DNA of 64,000 nucleotides from JANXMY01 sp965246745 (GCA_965246745.1 OZ251980.1:434001-498000), one strand, 5' to 3'. Counted from the first letter of the stretch, positions 46,402-54,695 are shown. Notes: generated by a model not told the origin, from the sequence alone. A program made the numbers and translations.

Positions 46402-47528
46402 TGGAAGTGCTCCACGGGACCCCCGCCGCCCCCGGCGTCGCCATCGCCGCCGCTGCCCGGCTGTCCGAGGAATACGGCACGGCGCCCCTGTCGCCCGACC
46501 GGCTGCGGCGGCTCGGCGAGCGCCTCCGGGGATTTGGGACCGAAAACCCGGAGCCGGAGCAGATTGTGCTGCTGGCCGACCGCCTGCCCCCCGGTTTTTG
46601 GCTGGCTCCCCTGCCCGGCCTGCAAATTGTCGGCCTTGCCGCCCAATCCGCAAGTTTGTTGTCCCCACCCCCAGGGCTGCCGGCGGTGACCGGCCTCGGC
46701 GAGATGCTGCTGCGCGTTGCCGAGGAAGACGACATCGTGATTGTGGACGGCGACCGGGGCCGGGTCTATGTTGCGCCGGACGCCGTCACCGTGGCCCGCT
46801 ACCAAACGCCGCTGAGGCTGTCCCGGCGCTTTTTTTTGGAAGGCGCTCACCTGCCCGCCCGGACCGCCTCGGACAACCGGGTTATTTCCGTGCTCTGCGC
46901 GGCTTGGTCGCTTTCGCAGGCCGAAGACGCGATGGCGGCGGGCGCGGACGGCCTCGTTGTCCCTGGCGGCAGCGATTTTCTGGGCACCGACACGCTGGCG
47001 CAGACCGCCGGGGAGCAGGCGCAGGCGCTGGGCGATCTGGCACAAATTGTCGGCGGTCAGCCGTTGTACCTGGACATTCCCCACGACAACCTGGCTCTCA
47101 CGGCCCTGGTGCGCGGCGCGGCCCGCCTTCCGCTGCACTTGGTGCTGCGCGACCCCGCCGAGCGCGAGGAAGTGCAGACGCATTTGGACGAAATCGAAGC
47201 GGCTTTGGAAGAAGACGATGTTTTGTTTGGACGCGTGCAGCTTGACTGCGGCTTTGCGGCCGCCGGCGGCGACGCGGAAGACGACCTGCCGGAGACTTTG
47301 GACGGGTTTGCGGGCGTTTTCCTGACCGGCAGCCTGCGCGGGGCGTCGTGGGAGCGGCTGCTGCGGGCGGTCGGCGCAGCCCGCCGGGCCGGCAAGCCGG
47401 CCACGGTCCGCATCGGCGGCGACTGGTGGCCGCAGGTGCTCGGCGACACGCTTGGCATGGGCTTCAGCCAATTAATCGTCCCCCCCGCCGCCGTCGCCGA
47501 CATCAAAGACGCCGTGCGGGAGTTGTAG
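46401..47528 (+). CDS. Degenerate PTS enzyme I-like protein, 375 aa
   Basis: The N-terminus EVLHGTPAAPGVAIAAAARL matches the opening of PEP:sugar phosphotransferase enzyme I. GLPAVTGLGEMLLRVAEEDD followed by IVIVDGDRGRVYVAPDAVTV matches the swivelling phospho-His domain end. The active-site THxAI stretch is replaced by AAQSASLLS just before GLPAV, so the phosphorylated His is missing. The second half (from about residue 155) resembles the PEP-binding TIM barrel but lacks its cysteine motif. The protein is shorter than enzyme I (about 570). It cannot be a normal enzyme I; perhaps it is a regulator or scaffold. It overlaps the LptA-like stop by one base. Confidence 0.65.
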   Translation: MEVLHGTPAAPGVAIAAAARLSEEYGTAPLSPDRLRRLGERLRGFGTENPEPEQIVLLADRLPPGFWLAPLPGLQIVGLAAQSASLLSPPPGLPAVTGLGEMLLRVAEEDDIVIVDGDRGRVYVAPDAVTVARYQTPLRLSRRFFLEGAHLPARTASDNRVISVLCAAWSLSQAEDAMAAGADGLVVPGGSDFLGTDTLAQTAGEQAQALGDLAQIVGGQPLYLDIPHDNLALTALVRGAARLPLHLVLRDPAEREEVQTHLDEIEAALEEDDVLFGRVQLDCGFAAAGGDAEDDLPETLDGFAGVFLTGSLRGASWERLLRAVGAARRAGKPATVRIGGDWWPQVLGDTLGMGFSQLIVPPAAVADIKDAVREL

Positions 47529-47552
47529 AGTGCCGGCACTCGGAGTGCCGGT
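47529..47552. repeat. Short GC-rich palindrome between the enzyme I-like and methyltransferase genes
   Basis: AGTGCCGGCACT (47529-47540) is a perfect palindrome; GAGTGCCGGT follows directly, partly duplicating it. Confidence 0.55.
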
Positions 47553-47563
47553 AGTAACATCCC

Positions 47564-48364
47564 ATGCTTATCCCCCTTGCCGTCACTACCGCCGCTCGGC
47601 CTGACCCGATACTGGAAGCGCAGGGCCGGGCGTATGCCGCCGAGTTGTCCGCCCCGTTTTTCCCCCGTTTCGGCCTTTCGGTGGCGGACGTGTTCAGGCA
47701 GTCGGGCGCGGCGCGGCTTTTAGTCACCGGGGCGGACCATCTGCGGCTGCACGACGGGGCTTCCGGCACTGAGTATTTTTTCCATCCTAACTTATTTCAA
47801 GTCCGCGCGGCGAATGTGCTGCGGGGCGGCCCCGACCATTTTCTCGAAGCGACGCAGCTTGCGCCGGGAGACTCGATTCTCGACTGCACGCTCGGCTTTG
47901 CGTCGGAAGCGAGCCTGGCCGCGCTGCGGGTCGGCGGCGCGGGCCGGGTCGTCGGCCTGGAAAGCGTCCCCGAGCTGGCGCTGGTCACCCGCGCCGGCAC
48001 TCAAAGTTTTACGCTCCGCAGCGACCCGCTCACGGCGGCTCTGCGGCGGGTCGAAGTGGTCACGGCGGACAGCGCCGATTACCTGCCCCGGTGCGCGGAC
48101 GGCTCGGTGGACGTTGTTTATTTCGACCCGTTTTTTGAACACCGATTATCGGGGTCGGAAGTGTCGGTTTCCCCGCTGTTCGTGTTCGGCAACCCCGCCC
48201 CGCTCCGCGCCGACACGGTCCGCGAAGCCCGGCGGGTCGCCCGGCGGCGGGTCGTCATCAAGCACCCGCGCGACGAGCCGCTGCCGCCGGAAATCGCCGC
48301 CTGGGTCACCGAAACCATCGCCGGCCGCACCCGCCGGGTCGTCTACCGCGTGCTCGGCGTCTAA
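47564..48364 (+). CDS. Class I SAM-dependent methyltransferase (RsmJ/YhiQ-like), 266 aa
   Basis: Rossmann-fold methyltransferase. Motif I: DSILDCTLGFASEASLAALR (variant of D-x-T-x-G-x-G-x-D); motif II GRVVGLESVPELALV; motif IV VDVVYFDPFF (D-P-F-F like the N/D-P-P-F/Y of base and rRNA methyltransferases). The N-terminal RPDPILEAQGRAYAAELSAP and the order LPRCADGSVDVVYFDP place it near RsmJ (16S rRNA guanine-1516) and similar proteins. ATG 47564. The target could be rRNA or protein. Confidence 0.8.
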   Translation: MLIPLAVTTAARPDPILEAQGRAYAAELSAPFFPRFGLSVADVFRQSGAARLLVTGADHLRLHDGASGTEYFFHPNLFQVRAANVLRGGPDHFLEATQLAPGDSILDCTLGFASEASLAALRVGGAGRVVGLESVPELALVTRAGTQSFTLRSDPLTAALRRVEVVTADSADYLPRCADGSVDVVYFDPFFEHRLSGSEVSVSPLFVFGNPAPLRADTVREARRVARRRVVIKHPRDEPLPPEIAAWVTETIAGRTRRVVYRVLGV

Positions 48365-48465
48365 AAAACGGTGTCGGTTTTGCGCCGTCTCGGGTACAAT
48401 AAACGAAACCAATCCCACCCGCCCCAGTTTAAAGCACAAAGTTAAAGCACAGACAAGCAGGATTT

Positions 48466-51390
48466 ATGAGCGATTTAGAAGAGTTTTACGGACCCAATGC
48501 CGGGTACGTGCTCGACCTGTACGAGCGTTTTCAGCAGGACCCCGCCTCAGTAGACCCCGCCACCCGCACCGCGTTTCAAGGCTGGAACCCGGTCTCAGTC
48601 CCCCCGGCGCAGCGCACCGGCAACGGCCACGCAAACGGCGCTGCCCCGCAGACCGCCCCCGCGCCGCCCTCGGCAGACGGGATGCAATCGGCAGACGGGA
48701 TGCAATCGGTAGACGTGATGAAAGTGGTCGCCGCCGCGCGGGTGATCCGCCTGGTGCGCGAGCTTGGACACTTGACCGCCCGGATTGACCCGCTCGGGAC
48801 GCCGCCGCCGGGCGACCCGAGCCTTGAGATTTCGTCGCACGGACTGACCGAAGCCGACCTCCACGCCCTGCCGGCATCGGTGGTCGGCGGGCCGCTGGCC
48901 GACGGCGCGGCGGACGCCGCCGAAGCGCTGGCCCGGCTCCGCGCCGCCTACTCCGGCCCCATCGGCTACGAAGACGGCCATATCCAGAACCCGGAAGAGC
49001 GCGGCTGGGTGCGCGACGCCGCCGAAAGCCGCCGGTTTTTTCGGGATTTTTCCGATGCCGACAAGCGGGCCGTGCTGGAGCGGCTGGCCGAAGTGGAGGG
49101 CCTGGAAAAGTTTCTGCACACCACCTTTGTCGGAGCCAAGCGCTTTTCGATTGAAGGCGTGGACGCGCTCGTGCCGATGCTGGACCGGATTGTTCACGAC
49201 GCATCGGCGGCGCACACGCACGAAGTGGTCATGGGCATGGCTCACCGGGGCCGCCTGAATGTCCTGGCGCATGTGCTCGGCAAGCCGTACCCCGATATTT
49301 TGCAGGAATTCAAATCGTCCAAGCAGGACGACAGCGCGTCGGTCGCCGGCGGCTCGCAGCAGGGCTATTTCGGCGATGTGATTTACCACGGCGGCGCACG
49401 GCTCGACTTCTGCGACAACGGAGTCGAGCAGATGCCGATCACGCTGACCCCGAACCCGAGCCACCTGGAGTTTGTGGACCCGGTGGTGGAAGGCCGCGCC
49501 CGCGCCGCCCAAGATGACCGCCGGAAGCCCGGCGTCCCCGTGCAGGACCCCAAAGCGTCGCTTGCGATTATGATTCACGGCGATGCGGCCTTTCCCGGCC
49601 AGGGCATTGTCGCCGAGACTCTGAATTTGTCCCAGCTTCCTGGCTACACCGTCGGCGGGACCATTCATATCATCACCAACAATCAAATCGGGTTCACCAC
49701 GCTGACCGGCGACTCGCGCTCGACGCTGTACGCCAGCGACCTGGCGAAAGGCTTTGAAATCCCCGTGGTGCATGTCAACGCCGACGATGCCGAAGCGTGC
49801 ATCGCCGCCGCCCGGATGGCGTTTGCGTACCGCGAAAAGTTCGGCAAAGATTTTTTGATTGATCTGGTCGGCTACCGCCGGTGGGGGCACAACGAAGGCG
49901 AAGAGCCGGGCTACACCCAGCCGCGCATGTACGAGGGCATCCGGGCGCATCCGACGGTCCGCACCCGGTGGGCGGAAACGCTCCAAAAAGCGGGGATTGT
50001 CACCGAAGCCGAAGCCTCGGCGATGACTGCCGCCGTGATGCAGCGCCTGGCCGACGCCCGCACCCAGTCGTCGGGCCGGGGCCTTGCTAAAGGGCTGCCG
50101 ACCCCGGAGAACCTCGCCGAGATCGCCAAAAACGTCGCCACCGGCGTCCCCGCCGACCGGCTGGTCGCGCTCAACGACGCCCTGCTGGCCCGGCCCGAGG
50201 GCTTCACGGGAAACGCCAAGCTGGAGCGGCTGGCCTTGCAGCCGCGCCGAACGGCGATGACCACTCCCGGCGGCATCCGCTGGTCGCATGCCGAAGCGCT
50301 GGCGTTCGCGTCCATTCTCGCCGACGGCACCCCGATCCGCTTGTCCGGGCAGGACGCGCAGGCGGGCACGTTCAGTCAGCGCCATTTGGTCCTGCACGAC
50401 ACCCACACCGGCGAAAAATACTGCCCCTTGCAGGCGCTTCCCGAAGCCAAAGCGTCGTTTGCGGTCTACAACAGCCCGCTGTCCGAGAATGCCGTGCTCG
50501 GCTTTGAGTACGGCTACTCGATGCACGCCACCGGCTGCCTGGTGCTGTGGGAAGCTCAGTTCGGCGACTTCGCCAACGGCGCTCAGGTCATCATTGACCA
50601 GTTTATCGCCTCGGGCAACTCCAAATGGCAGCAAACGCCGTCTTTGGTGCTGCTGCTGCCGCACGGGCACGAAGGCCAGGGACCGGAGCACTCGTCGGCG
50701 CGATTGGAGCGCTATTTGCAGCTTGCCGCCAACGGCAACATGCACATTGCGTACTGCACCACCGCCGCCCAGTATTTCCATGTGCTGCGCCGCCAGGCCG
50801 CCATGCTGTACGATGCCCCGCGCCCGCTGATTTTGATGACCCCAAAGGGCCTGCTGAAAGTGGACAAGCCGCCGGTCGGCTCGTCGCTGTCCGATCTGTC
50901 CGAAGGCGCATTCCAGCCGGTTTTGGACGATCCCCGCGCGGGGGAGCGCCGCGCCGCCGTGACCCGGCTGGTGCTGTGCGCCGGCAAAGTGTATGTGGAT
51001 TTGGCCGCCCGCGAGGAGTTTGCCGCCGCCGATCATGTCGCCGCCGTGCGGATTGAAGAGCTGTACCCATTCCCTTACCCCGAGCTGAAAGACGTGCTGG
51101 CCCGCTACCCCCGTCTGGCCGAAGTGGTATGGCTTCAGGAAGAGCCGCGCAACGCCGGCGCGTGGGTGTTTGTCTCGTCGCGCATTCGCGAAATCCTGCC
51201 GCCGGGCATCTCGCTGACGTATGTAGGCCGGCCCAAAACCGCCAGCCCGTCCGAAGGCTCGTCGCGCCGCCATGCGGTCGAGCAAAACCGCATTTTAACC
51301 GCTGTTTTCAGCCCCCTGCCGCCGGCCCCCGCCGGCGCAAGACCCAGCGGCGTCCAATCGAAAAGGAGCACCCCTGTCCATGCCCGCTGA
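48466..51390 (+). CDS. sucA: 2-oxoglutarate dehydrogenase E1 component, 974 aa
   Basis: Thiamine diphosphate-dependent decarboxylase of the TCA cycle. An N-terminal SucA domain (EEFYGPNAGYVLDLYERFQQ, then a 30-residue low-complexity segment), VMGMAHRGRLNVLAHVLGKP, and the ThDP-binding motif IMIHGDAAFPGQGIVAETLN through ITNNQIGFTT, plus the second-half ELYPFPYPELKDVLARYPRL. The extra length compared with typical E1 (about 930) comes from 18-bp tandem repeats near residues 70-85 and an Ala/Pro-rich end. ATG 48466; a TACAAT box at 48395-48400 gives a leader of about 60 bases. The 3' end overlaps sucB by 11 bases. Confidence 0.97.
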   Translation: MSDLEEFYGPNAGYVLDLYERFQQDPASVDPATRTAFQGWNPVSVPPAQRTGNGHANGAAPQTAPAPPSADGMQSADGMQSVDVMKVVAAARVIRLVRELGHLTARIDPLGTPPPGDPSLEISSHGLTEADLHALPASVVGGPLADGAADAAEALARLRAAYSGPIGYEDGHIQNPEERGWVRDAAESRRFFRDFSDADKRAVLERLAEVEGLEKFLHTTFVGAKRFSIEGVDALVPMLDRIVHDASAAHTHEVVMGMAHRGRLNVLAHVLGKPYPDILQEFKSSKQDDSASVAGGSQQGYFGDVIYHGGARLDFCDNGVEQMPITLTPNPSHLEFVDPVVEGRARAAQDDRRKPGVPVQDPKASLAIMIHGDAAFPGQGIVAETLNLSQLPGYTVGGTIHIITNNQIGFTTLTGDSRSTLYASDLAKGFEIPVVHVNADDAEACIAAARMAFAYREKFGKDFLIDLVGYRRWGHNEGEEPGYTQPRMYEGIRAHPTVRTRWAETLQKAGIVTEAEASAMTAAVMQRLADARTQSSGRGLAKGLPTPENLAEIAKNVATGVPADRLVALNDALLARPEGFTGNAKLERLALQPRRTAMTTPGGIRWSHAEALAFASILADGTPIRLSGQDAQAGTFSQRHLVLHDTHTGEKYCPLQALPEAKASFAVYNSPLSENAVLGFEYGYSMHATGCLVLWEAQFGDFANGAQVIIDQFIASGNSKWQQTPSLVLLLPHGHEGQGPEHSSARLERYLQLAANGNMHIAYCTTAAQYFHVLRRQAAMLYDAPRPLILMTPKGLLKVDKPPVGSSLSDLSEGAFQPVLDDPRAGERRAAVTRLVLCAGKVYVDLAAREEFAAADHVAAVRIEELYPFPYPELKDVLARYPRLAEVVWLQEEPRNAGAWVFVSSRIREILPPGISLTYVGRPKTASPSEGSSRRHAVEQNRILTAVFSPLPPAPAGARPSGVQSKRSTPVHAR
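48673..48720. repeat. 18-bp tandem repeats within sucA
   Basis: GCAGACGGGATGCAATCG at 48673-48690 and 48691-48708, then the related GTAGACGTGATG at 48709-48720, coding for ADGMQS-like units in the linker after the N-terminal segment. Confidence 0.85.
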
Positions 51391-52669
51391 GATTCGTGTC
51401 CCGCAGATGGGAGAGTCGGTCACTGAAGCCACTATTCTGCGCTGGCTGAAAGCCGTCGGCGACCCGGTCGCCGCCGGCGAGGCCGTCGCCGAGCTGGAAA
51501 CCGACAAAGTTAATGTCGAAGTCCCTGCCGACAGCGCCGGGGTCATCCAGAGCTTCGCCCACGCTGAAGGCGACACGGTCGCCGTCGGCGACGTGCTGGT
51601 CGTCCTCGGCGACAGCGCCGCCCCGGCTGTCCCCGCCCCCGCGCCCGCCGCCGAAGCTCCTGCCGCTGAAGCCCCTGCTCCACGCCCCGCCGACGCGCCG
51701 GCACCGGCCGCGTCGCCGCTGGCCCGGACACTGGCCGAGGAAGCCAAGCTGGACTTGGCCCAGGTCAAAGGCACCGGCCCCGCCGGACGCATCACCAAAG
51801 ATGATGTGACCAGCTTTCTCGGCCAGGGCAGCCGCCAGACCGCGCCGGCCCAGGCCGCCGAGCGGCAGGAAGAACGCGCCGCCGAATACGGCACGTCGCT
51901 GCCTGCCCAGGCTCCGGCCCCGCCCGCCCCGGTCCCGCAGAAGCCTGCCCCTGCACCTAGCCCAAGCGGCCGCTCGGAAGAGCGGATCAAGATGACCCGC
52001 CGCCGCCAGACCATCGCCACCCGCCTGGTCGAAGCCCAGCACACCGCCGCCATGCTGACGACGTTTAACGAGATTGACATGACCGCCGTGATGGCGATCC
52101 GGGCCAGGCGCAAAGACACGTTCAAAGAGAAAAACGGCATCGGCCTCGGCTTTATGTCGTTTTTCACCAAAGCGTCTATTGGGGCGCTCAAAGCGTTTCC
52201 CTTGCTGAACGCCGAAATTCAGGGCCTGGAGATTGTCAAGAAAAACTACTACGACATCGGCATCGCGGTCGGGACCGACGAAGGCCTTGTCGTCCCGGTC
52301 GTCCGCGACGCTGACCAAAAGACGTTCGCCGGCATTGAAAAAGCGATTGCGGATTTGGCGAAACGCGCCCGCGAGAACTCGCTGACCCTGCCGGAATTGC
52401 AGGGCGGGACGTTCACCATCACCAACGGCGGCATCTTCGGCTCGATGCTGTCTACGCCGATCTTGAATGCCCCGCAGGTCGGCATTCTCGGCCTGCACAA
52501 GATTGAGCCGCGCCCGATTGCTCTTGATAACGAAGTCGTCATCCGCCCCATGATGTACGTCGCGCTGTCCTACGACCACCGCATCGTAGACGGCGGCGAG
52601 GCCGTGCGCTTTTTGGTCAAAATTAAAGAGCTGATTGAAGACCCCGAAAGCCTGCTGCTCGAAGGGTAA
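51380..52669 (+). CDS. sucB: 2-oxoglutarate dehydrogenase E2 (dihydrolipoamide succinyltransferase), 429 aa
   Basis: Core of the complex: transfers succinyl from E1 to CoA. Lipoyl domain residues 1-77 with lipoyl Lys43 (ETDKVNVEVP), Ala/Pro linker, peripheral E1/E3-binding domain (ARTLAEEAKLDLAQVKGTGP), a second Pro-rich linker, and the catalytic domain: RRRQTIATRLVEAQHTAAML, GIAVGTDEGLVVPVVRDADQ, and the active-site SYDHRIVDGGEAV (His400). Standard length. ATG 51380 overlaps the end of sucA by 11 bases; no E3 gene follows, so lipoamide dehydrogenase must be elsewhere. The partner of sucA in the same operon. Confidence 0.97.
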   Translation: MPAEIRVPQMGESVTEATILRWLKAVGDPVAAGEAVAELETDKVNVEVPADSAGVIQSFAHAEGDTVAVGDVLVVLGDSAAPAVPAPAPAAEAPAAEAPAPRPADAPAPAASPLARTLAEEAKLDLAQVKGTGPAGRITKDDVTSFLGQGSRQTAPAQAAERQEERAAEYGTSLPAQAPAPPAPVPQKPAPAPSPSGRSEERIKMTRRRQTIATRLVEAQHTAAMLTTFNEIDMTAVMAIRARRKDTFKEKNGIGLGFMSFFTKASIGALKAFPLLNAEIQGLEIVKKNYYDIGIAVGTDEGLVVPVVRDADQKTFAGIEKAIADLAKRARENSLTLPELQGGTFTITNGGIFGSMLSTPILNAPQVGILGLHKIEPRPIALDNEVVIRPMMYVALSYDHRIVDGGEAVRFLVKIKELIEDPESLLLEG

Positions 52670-52704
52670 CGCCTGTTTGGAAGCGTGTCGGTATTGGAGT
52701 GAGC

Positions 52705-53019
52705 ATGGCACGCAGCACATGGGGGTTTAAGACAATTCAAGCGCTGGAAGACCATTTCTTATGGCATGGTGATGAACTGGCGATTGCTGACGTAGAAGAA
52801 TATGGTCGTCAGGCCCTGGCATTGTTTCACATGCCGCTTGATGAGCAATGGAAAGAATGCGAACAATCATTGGGGCGTGTACGCTATCATTCTCGTACAC
52901 AGCAGGTACTATATCTGTCGAAAGACGGTCAGTTCATTAACTCGTACTTCAGAAAGTCCACGCGGCTCATAGACCGCGCTAACAACGCAGCTTGGTTTAG
53001 AAACAAATGCCGACAATAG
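52705..53019 (+). CDS. Candidate small nuclease-like toxin, 104 aa
   Basis: ATG 52705 with GGAG five bases upstream. Composition is AT-richer than both neighbours. Pattern: LEDHFLWHGDELAIADVEEY, ARLA-like spacing, then LGRVRYHSRTQQVLYLSKDG and QFINSYFRKSTR. A His-x2-His-Gly start, an E-Y helix, and an R-Y strand pair ending with G-x-I-x-(T/S)-Y-F resembles C-terminal toxin modules of polymorphic toxins (BECR/barnase-EndoU-like fold). Here it is free-standing and lacks a delivery domain. It overlaps by 13 bases with a zinc-ribbon protein that may be an immunity protein. The match is from memory of the pattern and needs profile search. Confidence 0.5.
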   Translation: MARSTWGFKTIQALEDHFLWHGDELAIADVEEYGRQALALFHMPLDEQWKECEQSLGRVRYHSRTQQVLYLSKDGQFINSYFRKSTRLIDRANNAAWFRNKCRQ

Positions 53020-53300
53020 GAACGACAACTTGTCTGGTGTGCGGCTATGATCAAATGGCTCCTTTGGAATTAGGGGTTATTTGCCCAAGCTGCGGAACCC
53101 AATATGGGATTTCTGACGAGGACACCACTTATTCCGAGCTGCGTCAGCAGTGGATACACCGGAACCATGCCAGATGGTGGAGCCATTATCAACCGAAGCC
53201 TTTGGGATGGACTCCGGCAGAGCAGCTTCACAATATCGGCTATGAATGCACAGCGGAAGAAGTGCGTCTTTTAAAACCGCGCGAAACAGCAGCGGCGTAA
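53007..53300 (+). CDS. Zinc-ribbon protein, candidate immunity partner, 97 aa
   Basis: Two CxxC pairs (Cys9-Cys12 and Cys26-Cys29; TCLVCGYDQMAPLELG and ICPSCGTQYGISDED) form a zinc ribbon; the rest includes YSELRQQWIHRNHARWWSHY and LGWTPAEQLHNIG. Such small CPxCG proteins are often found beside polymorphic-toxin modules as immunity proteins. ATG 53007 lies 13 bases inside the end of the upstream gene, so they are translated together. AT-richer than the chromosome. Cytosolic. A 7-bp hairpin (AACCGGC/GCCGGTT, 53320-53349) follows. Confidence 0.55.
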   Translation: MPTIGTTTCLVCGYDQMAPLELGVICPSCGTQYGISDEDTTYSELRQQWIHRNHARWWSHYQPKPLGWTPAEQLHNIGYECTAEEVRLLKPRETAAA

Positions 53301-53355
53301 GGCAAAAGACACGGCAAAGAACCGGCCCGGTAAGGCAACCGAGCCGGTTGTCTTG

Positions 53356-53384
53356 TTGACATTTCGGCGATATTGCCGTATAAC
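53356..53384 (+). promoter_or_regulatory. Leaderless promoter and candidate ArsR operator
   Basis: TTGACA (53356-53361), 17-bp spacer, TATAAC (53379-53384), then six bases to GTG 53391. A near-perfect dyad CGGCGATATTGCCG (53365-53378) fills the spacer and is a plausible operator for the ArsR protein. Confidence 0.75.
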
Positions 53385-53390
53385 TATATT

Positions 53391-53708
53391 GTGACACAAA
53401 GTGAAGAGCGCAGCGATCCTTTGATAGACATGGAAACGCTGGAGCGCGTTGCGCCGGTGATCCGAAATGCCGCGCATCCGGTCCGGCTGCGGATTATTGA
53501 CTTTTTGCGCCGCGAAGACCGCCCCTGCACGGTCACCGAGATCACGGCGGCGGCAGGGATCGGTCAGGCGCTGGTCAGCCAGCAGCTCCGCCTGCTTAAA
53601 GACCAGGGGGTGCTGTCGGCGCGGCGCGAGGGCAATTTTGTCTTGTACGCCCTTGCCGACCGGAGCGTCCTGCGGCTGCTGGACTGCATCCGTCAGCACG
53701 GCGCTTGA
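53391..53708 (+). CDS. ArsR-family transcriptional regulator, 105 aa
   Basis: Winged-helix repressor: NAAHPVRLRIIDFLRREDRP, then VTEITAAAGIGQALVSQQLR (helix-turn-helix), LLKDQGVLSARREGNFVLYA (wing) and LADRSVLRLLDCIRQ. One Cys in the first half and one near the end (PCTVTE, LDCIR); no classical CVC metal motif, so it may sense redox or sulfur species as in BigR/SqrR-like regulators. The GTG at 53391 is leaderless, six bases after TATAAC, and the promoter has a dyad in its spacer that suggests autoregulation. It leads a cluster with rhodanese and AhpD-like genes, which fits a thiol or sulfur stress operon. Confidence 0.88.
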   Translation: MTQSEERSDPLIDMETLERVAPVIRNAAHPVRLRIIDFLRREDRPCTVTEITAAAGIGQALVSQQLRLLKDQGVLSARREGNFVLYALADRSVLRLLDCIRQHGA

Positions 53709-53788
53709 CCCGGCTTTCTTGGCCGAAAAACATAGCGACATTTCTATACTGCTACCTAACACAAGAAGACTACATAACAGGAGATTTT

Positions 53789-54316
53789 ATGACAACAGCG
53801 CAGCACCGGGGCCTGCTTTCGGCAGACGAGGCGGCGGCGGAGCAAAAACGAGACAATGCCTTTCTGCTTGATGTTCGCGGCTTCGATGAGTTTGCGGCGG
53901 GCCATGCGGCATCCGCCGTGTGTATTCCCCTGCCGGATTTGGAGCGAAGGGCCGGCGAACTCCCGTCGGATCGGCCGGTTTTGGTGATGTGTCAGTCCGG
54001 GAAGCGCAGCGCCCTGGCGGCGGCGCGGCTCCGCACGCTCGGTATGGACAACATCGCGGATGTCGCCGGCGGCTACGGGGCCTGGCGGCAGGCGGGCCTG
54101 CCGGTGGCCCGGCAAAGCGGCGTGTTTCCTTTGGAGCGGCAGGTGCGGATCGCCGCCGGGCTGCTGGTGCTGGGCTTTTGCGCCGCCGGACTGCTGGTCG
54201 GCCCGCGCTTTTTCGCCGGGGCGGCGTTCATCGGCTTCATGCTGGCGCTGACCGGAACGCTCGGCATTTGCCCGATGATGTCGGTGCTGAAATGGATGCC
54301 CTGGAACCGGGCGTGA
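53789..54316 (+). CDS. Rhodanese-like protein with C-terminal DUF2892 membrane domain, 175 aa
   Basis: ATG 53789 with AACAGGAG upstream. The rhodanese domain (about residues 8-110) has FLLDVRGFDEFAAGHAASAV and active-site Cys68 in VMCQSGKRSALAAARL. The C-terminal part (about 125-175) contains two helices, IAAGLLVLGFCAAGLLVGPR and FFAGAAFIGFMLALTGTLGI, ending CPMMSVLKWMPWNRA, the DUF2892 pattern. This fusion is common in ArsR-controlled sulfur-handling operons (sulfide or persulfide stress). It anchors sulfurtransferase activity to the membrane. Confidence 0.93.
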   Translation: MTTAQHRGLLSADEAAAEQKRDNAFLLDVRGFDEFAAGHAASAVCIPLPDLERRAGELPSDRPVLVMCQSGKRSALAAARLRTLGMDNIADVAGGYGAWRQAGLPVARQSGVFPLERQVRIAAGLLVLGFCAAGLLVGPRFFAGAAFIGFMLALTGTLGICPMMSVLKWMPWNRA

Positions 54317-54338
54317 TAAACGAAGAAAGGAAACACCG

Positions 54339-54695
54339 ATGGGTAAAAATTACCCGGAGTACCGAAAGCATTTGCAGGGACTGATTGGGCAGCTTCGCGG
54401 CAGCATTCCCGGCACCATGAAAGGCTTCGGCCTGCTGCATGCGGAGAGCATGAAGGCCGGGCAGCTCAGCCCGAAGCACAAGGAGTTGATCGCCCTCGGG
54501 ATCGGGATCAGCTCGCGGTGCGACGGCTGCATTGCGTTTCATACCCACGAAGCGCTGGCGCAGGGGGCGACGCGCGAGGAAATCAGCGAAACCATCGGGG
54601 TCGCAATCTCAATGGGCGGCGGCCCGGCGCTGATGTACGCCGCGCATGCCATAGAGGCTTTGAGCCAATTCGAGGCGCAGCCGGCAGCCGAATAA
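54339..54695 (+). CDS. Carboxymuconolactone decarboxylase family (AhpD-like) protein, 118 aa
   Basis: Small alkylhydroperoxidase-like protein. The AhpD signature is present: ELIALGIGISSRCDGCIAFH with CxxC (Cys61, Cys64) and His68, then HEALAQGATREEISETIGVA and MGGGPALMYAAHAIEAL. It is expected to reduce peroxides or act in thiol chemistry via the CxxC pair. Only 22 bases after the rhodanese gene, so part of the same operon under ArsR control. A perfect 12-bp terminator stem follows and serves the opposing gene. Confidence 0.92.
   Translation: MGKNYPEYRKHLQGLIGQLRGSIPGTMKGFGLLHAESMKAGQLSPKHKELIALGIGISSRCDGCIAFHTHEALAQGATREEISETIGVAISMGGGPALMYAAHAIEALSQFEAQPAAE

Noticed and set aside
48595..51285. 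An 896-codon open frame on the minus strand opposite sucA
   Set aside because: It mirrors the codon structure of a certain gene in a GC-rich genome and has no plausible start site, motif or composition of its own.
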